Below, piece after piece: positions 48,131-58,757 of a DNA stretch of 64,000 nucleotides. The notes under the pieces are model-generated. The model saw only the letters and a program-made list of their open reading frames with translations. It ran no database searches and was not told where the DNA came from. Position numbers and translations under genes: made by a program. The number at the start of each line of letters is the position of its first letter. Within the stretch, counting starts at the first letter, position 1. This DNA is from Dioscorea cayenensis subsp. rotundata (taxonomy: Eukaryota; Streptophyta; Magnoliopsida; Dioscoreales; Dioscoreaceae), in contig NC_052489.1 of NCBI RefSeq assembly GCF_009730915.1, positions 28,513,916-28,577,915 of the forward strand. The letters are read 5' to 3'.

Positions 48131-51104
48131 TTAATTGTCAACAATAAGAGCAACTCCCGGTTCTTTCTTCAATCCCTTCATTTCCATATCATATCTCACT
48201 GTTTTTGAATCATTCCACCTTCCATCCACTGCATAGATGTTTGAAAGCATCACATATGAATTAGAGCTACAACTCTTCAACTCAAGAAGCAATTTACCAA
48301 TTGCTTCTCCAATTTCAACATTTCCATGGCTCCTACAAGCTCCAAGTAGTGACTCTAACAAACTGGAACAGGGCTTAAACGGAAGCCTCCTAATAAGATC
48401 ATATGCCTCGTCTAAGTATCCCGTCCGGCCGAGGAGGTCTACCATACATGCATAATGCTCCATCCGTGGTTTTATCCAGTGATCCTCTATCATTGACTTG
48501 AATATAACTCTTGCTTCCTTGACCAAGCCTGAATGACTGCAAGCTGATAATATGCTAATGATAGTAACATCATCAGGTTTCAGTCCAGCTTCCTGCATCT
48601 TGGAGAAGAGATTGAGAGCGGCAAGACCATCGCCATGGATCCCGAATGCATTAATTATCACACTCCATGTGATAGTGTCTTTGTTGTGTGTAGTGTTGAA
48701 TAACTCTTTTGCAATAGCTATGCTCCCGCATTTGGCATACATATCAATTAGAGCATTGATTACAGAGATGTTTTTATCGAATCCTTTGCGGATTATGAAA
48801 CTTGTGATGCACTGAGCCAGCTCTAGACTCCCCACAACAGAACAGGCGGAAACTAAGATCAAAATGGTTACTGAATCGGGTTGCATTCCTAACGTAAGCA
48901 ATTCTTTGAAGCAAGTAACAGAGTTTGCTATGTGTCTGCTTTGGAGATAAACTGACATCTTTGTGTTCCAAGAAATAATATTTCTCTTATCCAGCTGTTC
49001 GAAAAGTAGACAGCAATAATCTAAGTTCTCGAATCTAGCATACATGCACATGGCTGATGTGAGAAGAGAAGACTCCATGATTGAAAAATTTCTAAGAGCA
49101 AATGCATGGATTGACTTGCCTTGTTGGTGAAAGATGCATATGGGCAATAAATTTAATAAGGTTACTGAGTTAGGTTTCTGACCTCCCATCTTCATCTGAT
49201 CAAACAGAACCATTACCTCCTCGAATAAGTTACAGTCACGGTATCCCGTCATCAGAGCATTCCAAGATACAACACTTTTCATCTCTAAACTGTTTGAAAA
49301 GTAGCTGACCAGCTTGCATGTTACCACAATTAGCATACATACTTATAAGTGCATTAGTAAGCTGGGTATCGGAGGAGTAACCACTTTTGATAACCAAAGC
49401 ATGAAAAGGCATCCCTGTGGTTATCTCGTCGACCTGGTTAAAGCCAGAGATGATGCTGATCAGGGTGATCAGATCAAATTTCACACCTTCTTGACCCATC
49501 TGATGAAAGAAAGCCATGGAACCTTCAGTGTCTCCTATCTTACCCAAGCCTGAAATCAAAACATTCCAAGATATTACATTTCTTGCCTTCATCTTGTGAA
49601 ACAAATTGAGAGAAGCATCGAGCCGATGACAAGCAGAGTACATAGATAATAGCCCATTAATCACATTCACATCTGAATCGAAACCATTTCTAATGATGTA
49701 AGCATGGGTGGAATCACCAGACCTCAAGTCCTGAGATATGCTACACGCAGAGATAACACTGATCATTGAGATTGCATCTGGCATAACACCTCTAGCTATC
49801 ATGTCGATGAAAATGTCCAAGCTTTTGTGCCATAGCCCATCCAGAAGGTAGCCAGAGATCATGGAGTTCCATAATAGAAGGCTCTTTTCTGACACCGAAT
49901 TGAAAAGATATCGAGCTGCATCTAGCTCCCCAAGCTTAGCATACATTGACACAAGAGCAGATACCACACCGTCATTATACGTCAGACCAAATTTAATCCC
50001 AATAGCATGCACTGACTCACCATAGCAAGCATTTGCAAGATTACAGCAAGACGGAAGAACAGACACCAATGTGACCAAATTAGGCTTCGTATCAGAACGG
50101 TGCATGAGTTGGAAAACTCCACAGGCTTCACCTGGTTCACCAACTTTAGCATATGCAGATATCATGGCATTCCAAGCAACTACGTGTTTTTCAAGCATCA
50201 TTTCAAACAACTTCCTCGCAGAATTCAAGTCACTGAAACAACCATACATTGAGATCAAAGTAGGCGTCATAACTTCATCATCCAAGACCCCACATTTGAT
50301 AGCAAAACCATGCAAAGATCTACCAGAACTTAATTCTCCTACTATCATGCAAACAGGTAACACACTTACCAAAGTGCTCGCACTCGGCATCAAACCAACA
50401 GCCAACATCTCCCGGAAAGCTTCAAATGCCTCTGGGCAATACCCATTCGTCAAATAACCGCAAACTAAAGCATTCCAAGAGACTAAGTCTCTTTGAGACA
50501 TTTGATCGAATACCTTCTCCGCATATTCCATAGAACCCGTCTTAGCATACATATCCAGAAGAGAAGTCTGAACAACCGAATGACCACCATACCCAGTTTT
50601 AAGCACAACACAATGAACTTCTTTTCCCAACCTTTGAGTACCAAGAGCTGCACAAGACTTGATCACAAAGGGAAACGTGTAATTATCCGACTGAAAATTA
50701 CATCTCCGCCACCACGCATACAAGTTAAGAACATGATCATAAAAGCCATGATCCGAGAGGCTGCGGACAGTGTAGTTCAGCAGCAACAAGGTGGGTGCAG
50801 CGGTTGTTCTATAAAGGGAAAGCACAAGCTCTGGGAGGCCAAAAGATGCATACTTTACAATGGTTTCTTTGAGAAAGAAGGTGCTTTGGATGAATCCAGT
50901 AACAATGAGAAGGGAATGGAGCTTGTTGAGAGAAGATATGGAGTTGGAGTGAGGGTGCAAGGAAGTAGTGAGGAAGTTGGTGAGGTTTTGAATGGTGGGA
51001 AGGTGGTGAGCGGAGGAGGTTGTGAAGAAAGTGTAGTTTTTTTGCAGGAGATGAAGAACAGTGGAAGGGAGGAAAGATTTGTGAAGGCCATGAAGAACGT
51101 TCAT
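48131..51104 (-). CDS. PLS-class pentatricopeptide repeat protein, E subgroup (one frameshift)
   Basis: Single-exon minus-strand gene starting at 51104 with a Ser/Thr/Leu-rich organelle-targeting-like N-terminus (MNVLHGLHKSFLPSTVLHLL). Tandem P, L and S type PPR motifs follow, for example SLLDMYAKTGSMEYAEKVFD, DLVSWNALVCGY and ALIDMYAKCGSIAIAKELF. The C-terminus is an E domain (HYACMVDLLGRTGYLDEAYD, SYVMLSNIYAVDGRWNDS) without a DYW deaminase. Such proteins bind organelle RNA one base per repeat and usually specify C-to-U editing sites, recruiting a deaminase in trans. The frame breaks at about 49286-49289 (TTTAGAG where TTTGAG fits), splitting the gene into 622-residue and about 385-residue parts. 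The same extra base occurs in the duplicate at 59.9 kb, so it is probably a true old mutation. Full length would be about 990 residues. Confidence 0.85.
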
Positions 51105-53428
51105 TTCTTTGGCGGGAGTGAATTGAAGAAGGCTTTTGCTGTATTTTTCATGGTTGCATGGAAGTTAGTTTAAAGTCACAACAATTATACCCTTTATTTT
51201 ATATAAGGTGTGTCTAAACATTATATTATGCCCATATTGGGTTTTAAAGGGTAAAGAAATTATTTTATTAAAAAGGGAGATATACGTAACAGACTTGATA
51301 AATGAATGATAAGTCATAAGTCATCGTTTAATTAAGAATAAGAGAAATATCATGTACCATCTACATTTTTAAAAGGTATTTTTTTCATTTTAGTAAATAT
51401 TTCTTTACATGAGATTTTTTAAATAATAGAAAATTTAAACATAAGAAAATTATCAAATATGATGTGTATTTTATGATAAATTAATGATGAGATTGAATTT
51501 AGTTCATAAACTAAAATAGATTAATATGAATTTTGATGCATATTTTAGGAAAAAATAAAAATAATAGTATACTAAAAAATTATAATGTTAAGAATTTTTT
51601 ATAATATTTTTTTATATATTTTATAAATTATTAATTTTTATTTTTAGTGGCCTTAAATAGTTGAGATCAGGAAAAATTATTATTATTTAATGAGTTTTTT
51701 ATTGTATTGTATGTGTTTCCAAAATACATTAAAAAAAACCCCGATATGCAATTTTCCCTCTCGAGCTGGCCTTGCATGAATTTATATGCATGCGAATCCT
51801 GTTTCTATGTTGTCATATAAGTAGATGCAAGCCCGCTCATGCATGATGCGTGCAAATAAACTATTTAACATCTTAATGTATTATTTTAAATTTTTGAAGA
51901 ATATTCCAGATTTAATATTTTATTAAATAAATATGTTTATAATAAAATGTAAATAGTTAACTATAATTGGGTCCTACATTATATTAAAACTATGAGTGTT
52001 GTTATATGTATGTTCTAAATTTACCAAATATGTTTTCTCCCAGAGCAAATTTGCACTACCAAAGCAAATCTACCATAAATAACATAGGAAGAAATAATAT
52101 CCAAAAATAAAAGTATTGTGAATTTTAATCTCAGATACATTAGTGAGTCTATAAAAAACAAATGTCATCAGGAATACTACAATTCATTCTTCTATGTACA
52201 AATTTGGGAAATAAATTAAGACAAAGTTGATAAAGAAAGATGATGAATCACAGAACAAAAGAGGAATATGTTCTGTACTTTTAACTGCATACTTTCATGA
52301 GTTTCATCACACCTTTTTCTTTTATCAATTTTCAGCTTTTATAATTAAATAGGCTTAAAGCGTAAGCATTACTAAGTAGAGAACAGCCTAACTATGTCAA
52401 ATGCCAACATTTTTGTATAGGAAGAGAACTATACTAGGCTAGCCAAACTGATCAATCTTCTATGTAGAAAGTCAAATCTTGATGCAGCCATTCAAGATAT
52501 ATATGTTTCCAACCATCTAAATAGATTGTTCACTAGCAATGCTTTCCAATTTTGTATTGGGCCAGAAATGATGAATCAAGTAGCCAGAGAGAATTGAATC
52601 CAGCTTTTCATATTTAGTTACAAAAAATCATTTGCACCAGCAAATTCTCATTTAAGAAGAAACGGTTATATCTTAAAGAAGGCTAAGTCACAAATCAAAA
52701 CAGAAAAGAAGTTATATTGAGGCCATTAATGACTAACACTCTACCAACCAGACGTACTGCAGGTGGATAGGGGAAGCATATATAGCACATAACAATATTA
52801 TGCGGCTATGTAAGCCAATTACAATGTAGCAGGAAAGAGAGTAAAATTTTAATCCCCTTGACAAACACTGAAACACTCATTTGTTAACTTTAATCCAGAC
52901 CTATCTATGGAACTAATTGACTACTAAACTTGGCATCACTAACCCTATGAATTCATTTGCAACACAAATAATAATACGAATTCATGTCCAACACTGCATA
53001 CCTATTACCCTGAATTTATGCTGTTAAAACATTTCACATTGAAATGCATTAAATAAATAAACTCCCCCGCATAAGTGGCCCAACTATAGTTTGAATGTGC
53101 AATCCTTAGCATGTCACTTAAAAAGAAATTCAAGGATGTTGGAGACATGATATTCAATTTGTCCAATGACCCACACATAACAAGCCAACCATCTAATCCT
53201 CCACTTCATTTATTTTAGTTAAAAAAATAAATTTGATATATGCACCATTAATAACTTATGTCGAATTATAATTTTTTTTTTTTACTTCATAACAAAAAAA
53301 AGTGCAAAATGATATCATAAAAAGCACAAACCGGTTTTAAAAAGCATAATTGCCACTAGTACTTCAATGACAAAACTAGTAACTCAAATGGCTTCCTGGA
53401 GGTTCCCAATAATAAAAATAAAATTAAT
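51105..53428. other. Upstream region of the PPR gene and AT-rich spacer
   Basis: The first few hundred bases are the presumed PPR promoter. No further gene was recognised. This stretch has no counterpart visible in unit 2. Confidence 0.45.
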
Positions 53429-53697
53429 AATAATAAAATACATGCTCCAACTGACTTTTTGGACTCATTTGGTGACACGGGTCGCCGATAAAGCTCTCAC
53501 CGAGTGGTGAGAGTTTAATTCTAGATTGTGGGCACATTTTTTGGAGTTGTGAATAGTGGTTGTGTATGGGTGGTTCAAAGACTCCACGTGAGTAGCCCGC
53601 ATCTTCATTTATTCCACCGAGGCTTGTGCACGTCCCTGGGCCTTTAGGGATTCTCCCCGCTCTTTTTTCCAAAAAAAAAAATAATAAAATACATGCT
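53429..53697 (+). mobile_element. SINE with poly(A) tail and 18-bp target-site duplication
   Basis: An approximately 233-bp insert (53447-53679) ends in a 10-nt A run and is flanked by perfect 18-bp direct repeats, AATAATAAAATACATGCT, at 53429-53446 and 53680-53697. The head contains a tRNA-like GAGTTTAATTCTAG (B-box-like) at about 53510. The tail half carries GTGCACGTCCCTGGG, also found in the element at 43.4 kb. The duplication and A tail make a retroposed insertion secure; the SINE family is not identified. Confidence 0.75.
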
Positions 53698-53873
53698 GCT
53701 TCCAAATCATCAGTAATAATAGTTCCAAGTTTTACGGCCAAAGGATAATTTCTCCTTGTAATGTTCAACTGCATGATTATTATCGCTCGTTCCATTCTCC
53801 TTATTTCTCCCACATAAGACTAGTCCGTCAGTTAAATTATGCCAGAGATTATCAAACTCATCACATATGCAGC

Positions 53874-54036
53874 ATTTCCATCCTTATGGGGGGTATAATG
53901 ACACCACTGTTCATCTGTTGCAAATCTAAGGTATAGGCGCTGGTTTTCTTTTTTGCGACGGTACAAGCAGCTACTTGGTCTTTGCATTCAGCACCCTCAG
54001 CAAGTAAGACGGAATCAACAGCTAATCTCATCTGCT
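53874..54036 (-). other. Unassigned exon-like open segment
   Basis: On the minus strand a pyrimidine-rich acceptor (about 54037-54045) precedes an open frame beginning MRLAVDSVLLAEGAE and continuing KDQVAACTVAKKK for about 50 codons. Residue composition is protein-like but I recognise no family, and no partner exon was found. It could be a relic exon or chance. Confidence 0.2.
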
Positions 54037-54561
54037 AAGTACAAATAGGAGTATGAATGTTGGAAAAGTTTCCCAGAAGGTACTTATAAGTAGGGGGCAT
54101 AGGCAGAAATATTTTTTAAAGAGGGCCAAAATTTTTTAAAAGGAGCTAAAAAAATTTTTAGATGACAACTAAAAAGCCAATGAGATAAATAAGATTTTTA
54201 CAAATATTTTTTTAAAAAATATATATATATATATTTTTAAATAGCATATATTTTAGAAAATTAAGTTGCCAGATAATAAATTTTACAAAAAATAATAATA
54301 ATTTGTTACTATATAACCAATTTATTAAATGTCAAAAAGTTGAACTATAAAATTTTATAATATTTTTTAAACTGTAATATTTTTAGCCTATATATACTAA
54401 TTTGTAAAAAAAAAGTCAACTCATCAAACTATAGAGTCTTACAAAAAAAGAAATTATATAAATCAGTTTGTAAAATATTAAATAGCTAAACAATAAAATC
54501 TCATAAAGATTTTCACTAAAAATATTAGTTTTTATATTATATGCATTAATTTGATATAAAT

Positions 54562-54583
54562 TATATATATATATATATATATT
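54562..54583. repeat. (TA)n microsatellite
   Basis: TA run in unit 2, longer than its counterpart near 44144 in unit 1. Confidence 0.85.
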
Positions 54584-54870
54584 ATTAAAAAAACAAAAAA
54601 CAGGGGGGCTTGACCCCCATTCGTCCACTCCTAGCTAGCCCCTGCTTATAAGGTATGACCTCCCCATACCTTGTCTGGTAACTCCGCAGAAGGAAATGGG
54701 ACAAAGATGTAATTAGGTTAAATTATGATATTGCTTGAGACAGTCAAATAAAACAAAATATTATAAACTCTAAAAAAATACATTTATGGTGGTCACCCAA
54801 ATTAATTCCGGCAGTGCCTAAACTAATTTTGGTAGTAGGTCCTCAATGTGTGTCGGTAGAGATGGGCATG

Positions 54871-54919
54871 AACAGGGACTGACAAGGGACTAACAAGGGA
54901 CTGACAGGAAATTGACAGA
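54871..54919 (+). repeat. GGGACTGACA array, left side of chimera C
   Basis: Three to four imperfect copies of GGGACT(G/A)ACA followed by GAAATTGACAG. It has one more copy than the unit 1 array at 44448, which suggests repeat-number turnover. Confidence 0.6.
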
Positions 54920-54957
54920 TTTCGGTGAGGGTGAGATCGCTCTGTTGAAGTAGTCTA

Positions 54958-55850
54958 CGGAGAATTCTTCCGGTTGACCAGATTTACTTAGATCCGCAAA
55001 CGTTGTTTTCTAAATACTGTTGTTCTAGATTTTCTTGATTTGGAAGCAAGACTATATATTCTAAAGATTCTTTCACGGTAGGTAATCATCCTTATATTTG
55101 CATTTTATTTTGTGATTTTTTCCATTCTTTTACTTGACGTAGTAATCATTGTTGTGAATTAAATAGCTTGGACTTCGATTGGCAGGCATTGATTTTAAGG
55201 CAGTGGCGTCAATGACTGAGAGATTTAGTGGTAGAGACCTTGAAAGTCTTCTATCAAATGCACAAAGCGGTAGTTACTTTGAGAGATGGAAGATTGGTGA
55301 TCTTCAATATAACAAAGTGGCAGTATTAGTGAATTTGCAAGGAGACTCGGGCTACCTTTACTTTTTTAAATGTGAATCAGCTTGGTTACCTGATGTTGGT
55401 GGTCTATGGACCATTCGGAAGTCTATTAGAAAGGTATTATATTAATCTTTAGTTTTAATTCAAAGTCTCATTTCATAAAGATATTGTGTTAATATCTAGA
55501 TTTGATATAACCAAGTTGCCTTTTTTTTTTTTTTCTTTTATATATATGCTTGTGTTGTAGATAATTAGTTTGCATAAGCTGCCTATGAGATCAGTTGTCC
55601 TAAAACTAATAATCCTTTGTGTGAACCTCGTTGTGGGAAGACCTTTATAGTGCATGCTGCCACCATCGCTGCTTCTATGTCATGTTAACATGCCCCTGCA
55701 GAAGCCGTAATATTCCTTCTATCTATATTGATGCATATCCTTATCTTAGATTATAGGCAAATTGAATGTGTTTTTAAATTCATTGACTATTATCTTTTCA
55801 TTTCAGGTCAATGCTTTATTTTCCAAGGTGAAATTTTTGTTCTTTGCTAT
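54958..55850 (+). pseudogene. Chimeric fragment C: AAA second-region, UBP14-like piece and AAA entry/Walker A
   Basis: The arrangement is as in chimera B but without the 82-bp tandem repeat. A continuous frame at 55179-55445 reads FKAVASMTERFSGRDLESLL, then ERWKIGDLQYNKVAVL (relic of the UBP14 end), then WLPDVGGLWTIRKSIRKV. The next block (about 55570-55690) contains HKLPMRS and the degraded Walker A (CGKTF). A fused short peptide could be translated, but no functional domain is complete. Confidence 0.6.
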
Positions 55851-56020
55851 CATATTATTTGGTTGCATGAGAGTTAAATTGGATTAGCAAAGATTAAATT
55901 AGATAAAGAAATAGACTCATCGTTAACTTTTATATTTCTTGGTTTATTATGTCTTTTTTGCAGTTAGCAATAAAGCTTCACTATTAAAAAAACAAGGGAT
56001 CCCACATCTCGTCGGAATCT

Positions 56021-56047
56021 GTCAGTCCCTTGTCAGTCCTCTGTCGG
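56021..56047 (-). repeat. GGACTGACA array, right side of chimera C (inverted)
   Basis: It reads CTGTCAGTCCCTTGTCAGTCC on the plus strand, inverted relative to the array at 54871-54919. The pair brackets about 1.18 kb. Confidence 0.6.
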
Positions 56048-56500
56048 TAAAATATGTTTGGTTGTCACCCACCCTAATGATTTTTGAGAATTATCTCATA
56101 TATGGAAATTTGTGGATCAATGCAAACATATAATGGATCAATGAAAAATAATTTTTTTGCCAATGTTAAGTAAAAGAACGAAAAATCACAAAAATAAAAT
56201 GAAAATTTGAGGATGATAATAAAACCTTATATGACAGCACCCTTGAAATATATAATCTTGTTTCCCAATTAGGAGAATCAACAATAAAAAAAAACAAGTA
56301 GATCTGGTATGCTGGAATATTATGCATGATAAAGATAGTTAAATTCATAACTTTACATAAAACTAAAAAATTAATCTAACATATTTGTTTAATTCAAATA
56401 GTAATCAAAACTAACACTTTATAAAATACTGATAGAAAAATAACATAGACCATCACCCTATCCGGACCCATCAAAATAGTCAAGCACCATTATTAACTGC

Positions 56501-56547
56501 AGGGACTGACAGGGGACTGATAGGGCATTGACGGGGGACTGACAAAT
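56501..56547 (+). repeat. Third GGGGACTGACA array in unit 2
   Basis: Imperfect copies of GGGGACTGA in the same orientation as the left array; counterpart of 46147-46196. Confidence 0.6.
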
Positions 56548-56957
56548 TCTTGCTCCATTGAGATCATCAAAGAAGTGGAGGGAGGGTTATGAGAGATGAA
56601 ACTCGACATTGATCGGGAGGGAGATTGGGATGATAACTAGGGTGGAAATGAAAATGATGAATTAGGGTATACTATTTTTTGGATCACAGTTCTTAGTTGG
56701 ATCCGAAAATTCTTTACAAATTTTTTGTAACATTTTTTAATATTTTATATTGATTAAAGTATTCTAAAATGGCAAGTCATAAGATCATATGCATGTTAAT
56801 ATTAAAAAAATCTAGCATGCTCGACGGTTATAAACGGCAAACATGACGACCGTTTTCCTTATAGATTGATGGGCATATTTTTAAGAATAAATGGATTTGA
56901 AAGGCATAAAAAAAAGTAGATGTACTAGAAAGTTACATTTTGAAAAATAAAGGGACT

Positions 56958-57421
56958 GTATGGAGAATTTTTCCAACCTACCTGATCTGCACCAGTCACA
57001 TCATTGTTGTTTTCTAAATGCTCTTTTCCTGGATTTTCTTGATTTGGAAGCAAGACTGGATATTCTAAAGATTCTGAAGGTAATCACTTTTATATTTCTA
57101 TTTTATTTTGTGATTTTTTGCATTCTTTTACTTGAAGTATCAATCATTGTTGTAAATGGAACAGCTTCGGTTGGCTGGTATTGATTTTCAGGCAGTGGCA
57201 TCAATGGATGAGGGATTTGGTGGCAGAGACCTTGAAAGTCTTCTATCAAATGCACGGCTTGCTTCTACCACCATCGGCGAAGTTTTGAGGGCAAGGCCCT
57301 CAACCTCAAATGCCTTATTGATGACAGAATTTTGAGGGATATTGCTTTAAAGGGCCTTTTAGTGCCAAAAGTTGAAAGGGATGAAGTACGAGGAATTTAT
57401 GCAAGCTAGATTTCAGGTTTA
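56958..57421 (+). pseudogene. AAA fragment, second-region plus C-terminus (unit 2)
   Basis: Reads LEARLDILKIL, then FQAVASMDEGFGGRDLESLL with NARLASTTIGEVLRARPST, then DRILRDIAL-like and YEEFMQARFQV. Compared with unit 1 it keeps the GFGGRD block in frame for longer but has lost short pieces near 57070 and 57315. Confidence 0.5.
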
Positions 57422-57424
57422 GCC

Positions 57425-58490
57425 GGTGTCCAGCCAACCCAACCATTAATTGTTGAGGCAGTTCTGGCCAATTTTGATGGTCTTATGTGTTTTCTTTCCA
57501 AATGTCATTCTTAAAGTCACTATGTTTTCCATTCATTATTTTTAGGTATAATTCCTTAAACAGTCCCTCTATTTTTCCAAACTTACCTTTTAGTCACTTT
57601 ACTTTGAACTATAACCTTTTAGCTCATTCACAATTTTAATTTAACCATATTAGTCCCTCTAAACCCTAAACCATCAAAAGGAATGACTGACATGGGACTA
57701 AAAGGTTATAAGTTAAAACGAGAGACTGAAAAGTAAGTTTAAAAAATTTTAGAGAATTATACTTTGTTTTTAACGAAAACTCTGGTATTGATTTCTTTCC
57801 AAACATTATTCTTAAAAACAAAATATTTTATCCTACTTGCTCTCTATCATGTTTTTATTTCTTTTTAGTGTTTTTGGGTATGTATTATGATTAATATCGT
57901 TTACATTTTCCTTAAATACATTATGAGTGTGATTTTGCTCTTAATCATTATTTATATATCTCAATACTTTTGTTTTACCGGTAGTTTAGATTATATTGAT
58001 TCTCATACTATATGGCTAACAACTATTTATTAAATTAATTAATTTTTATTCCCATTATTTAATACGTTGATTTAATTTTCTATTAAATTCATGTGTATAG
58101 AAAAAAATCTTGGCATCATGGCAAATATTTTATGGAGAAATATCTTCAATTTTTTTAATTATAAATATAGAGCTTTTGCAATTTCTATATTGTTACATTT
58201 TTTTCTTTATTGAGATTTGCTCACAAATTTTAAATATATCCAATTTTATCATAAATAATTAAGAATTTTAGTAGAATATAAAATGATAAACAAGTATCTT
58301 AAATAGGTCTTTAAAAAAATAAAATTTAAGTAAAAATTAATTTTTGTTAAATAAATTAGAGGTTATATTCCTAAAATTCTGCTTTAGGCCTATACTTAAT
58401 TAGCCAGAGTTGCACTAGGGACAAAATTATTTTATATTTCCCTGATGAACTCCATCAGGAGAAGAGAATAACCGAATTAATTGTCAACAA
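57425..58490. other. AT-rich DNA between the AAA fragment and the PPR pseudogene (unit 2)
   Basis: Counterpart of 47100-48120 in unit 1 with scattered substitutions and small indels. No gene recognised. Confidence 0.45.
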
Positions 58491-58493
58491 TAA

Positions 58494-58754
58494 GGGCTTG
58501 TTTGGATTAGCTTATAAAAAAAGTGCTTTTTTTGCCTTTTGTAGAAGCACTTTTGGGAAAAGTACTTTTGAGTAAGTTAAGTGCTTATAAAAAAAGCTGG
58601 TCTTTTGTAGCTTATAAAAAAAGCTGTTTTTGGGCTTATTTTACAGCTTCAGCTTATCCAAAAAAGCTAATCCAAACACCAATAAACCATCATAAGCACT
58701 TAACTTATGAAATAAGTGCTTTTGGATCAGCTATAAGCTGATCCAAACAAGCCC
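58494..58754. mobile_element. 261-bp Tourist-like MITE with TAA target duplication
   Basis: It begins GGGCTTGTTTGGATTAGCTTA and ends with the inverted form (TAAGCTGATCCAAACAAGCCC). TAA stands at 58491-58493 and again at 58755-58757. Unit 1 carries the uninterrupted site (CAACAATAAGAGCAAC), which proves insertion and gives exact borders. A 3-bp TAA duplication is typical of PIF/Harbinger-derived MITEs. The interior is built of repeated GCTTATAAAAAAAGCT-like words and has no coding capacity. Confidence 0.9.
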
Positions 58755-58757
58755 TAA

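Larger units (their letters stand above)
43735..50308. repeat. Segmental duplication, unit 1
   Basis: This segment is repeated with high identity at about 54155-60932. It contains chimera B, the second AAA fragment and the PPR gene up to the point where unit 2 is interrupted. Near the left end the offset between units is 10420 bases; differences include an 82-bp tandem repeat present only here and a MITE present only in unit 2. Confidence 0.9.

Noticed and set aside
50493-51173. 226-residue plus-strand open frame over the PPR start
   Set aside because: It is the antisense shadow of the PPR coding sequence; Gly/Glu/Val-rich without a domain.
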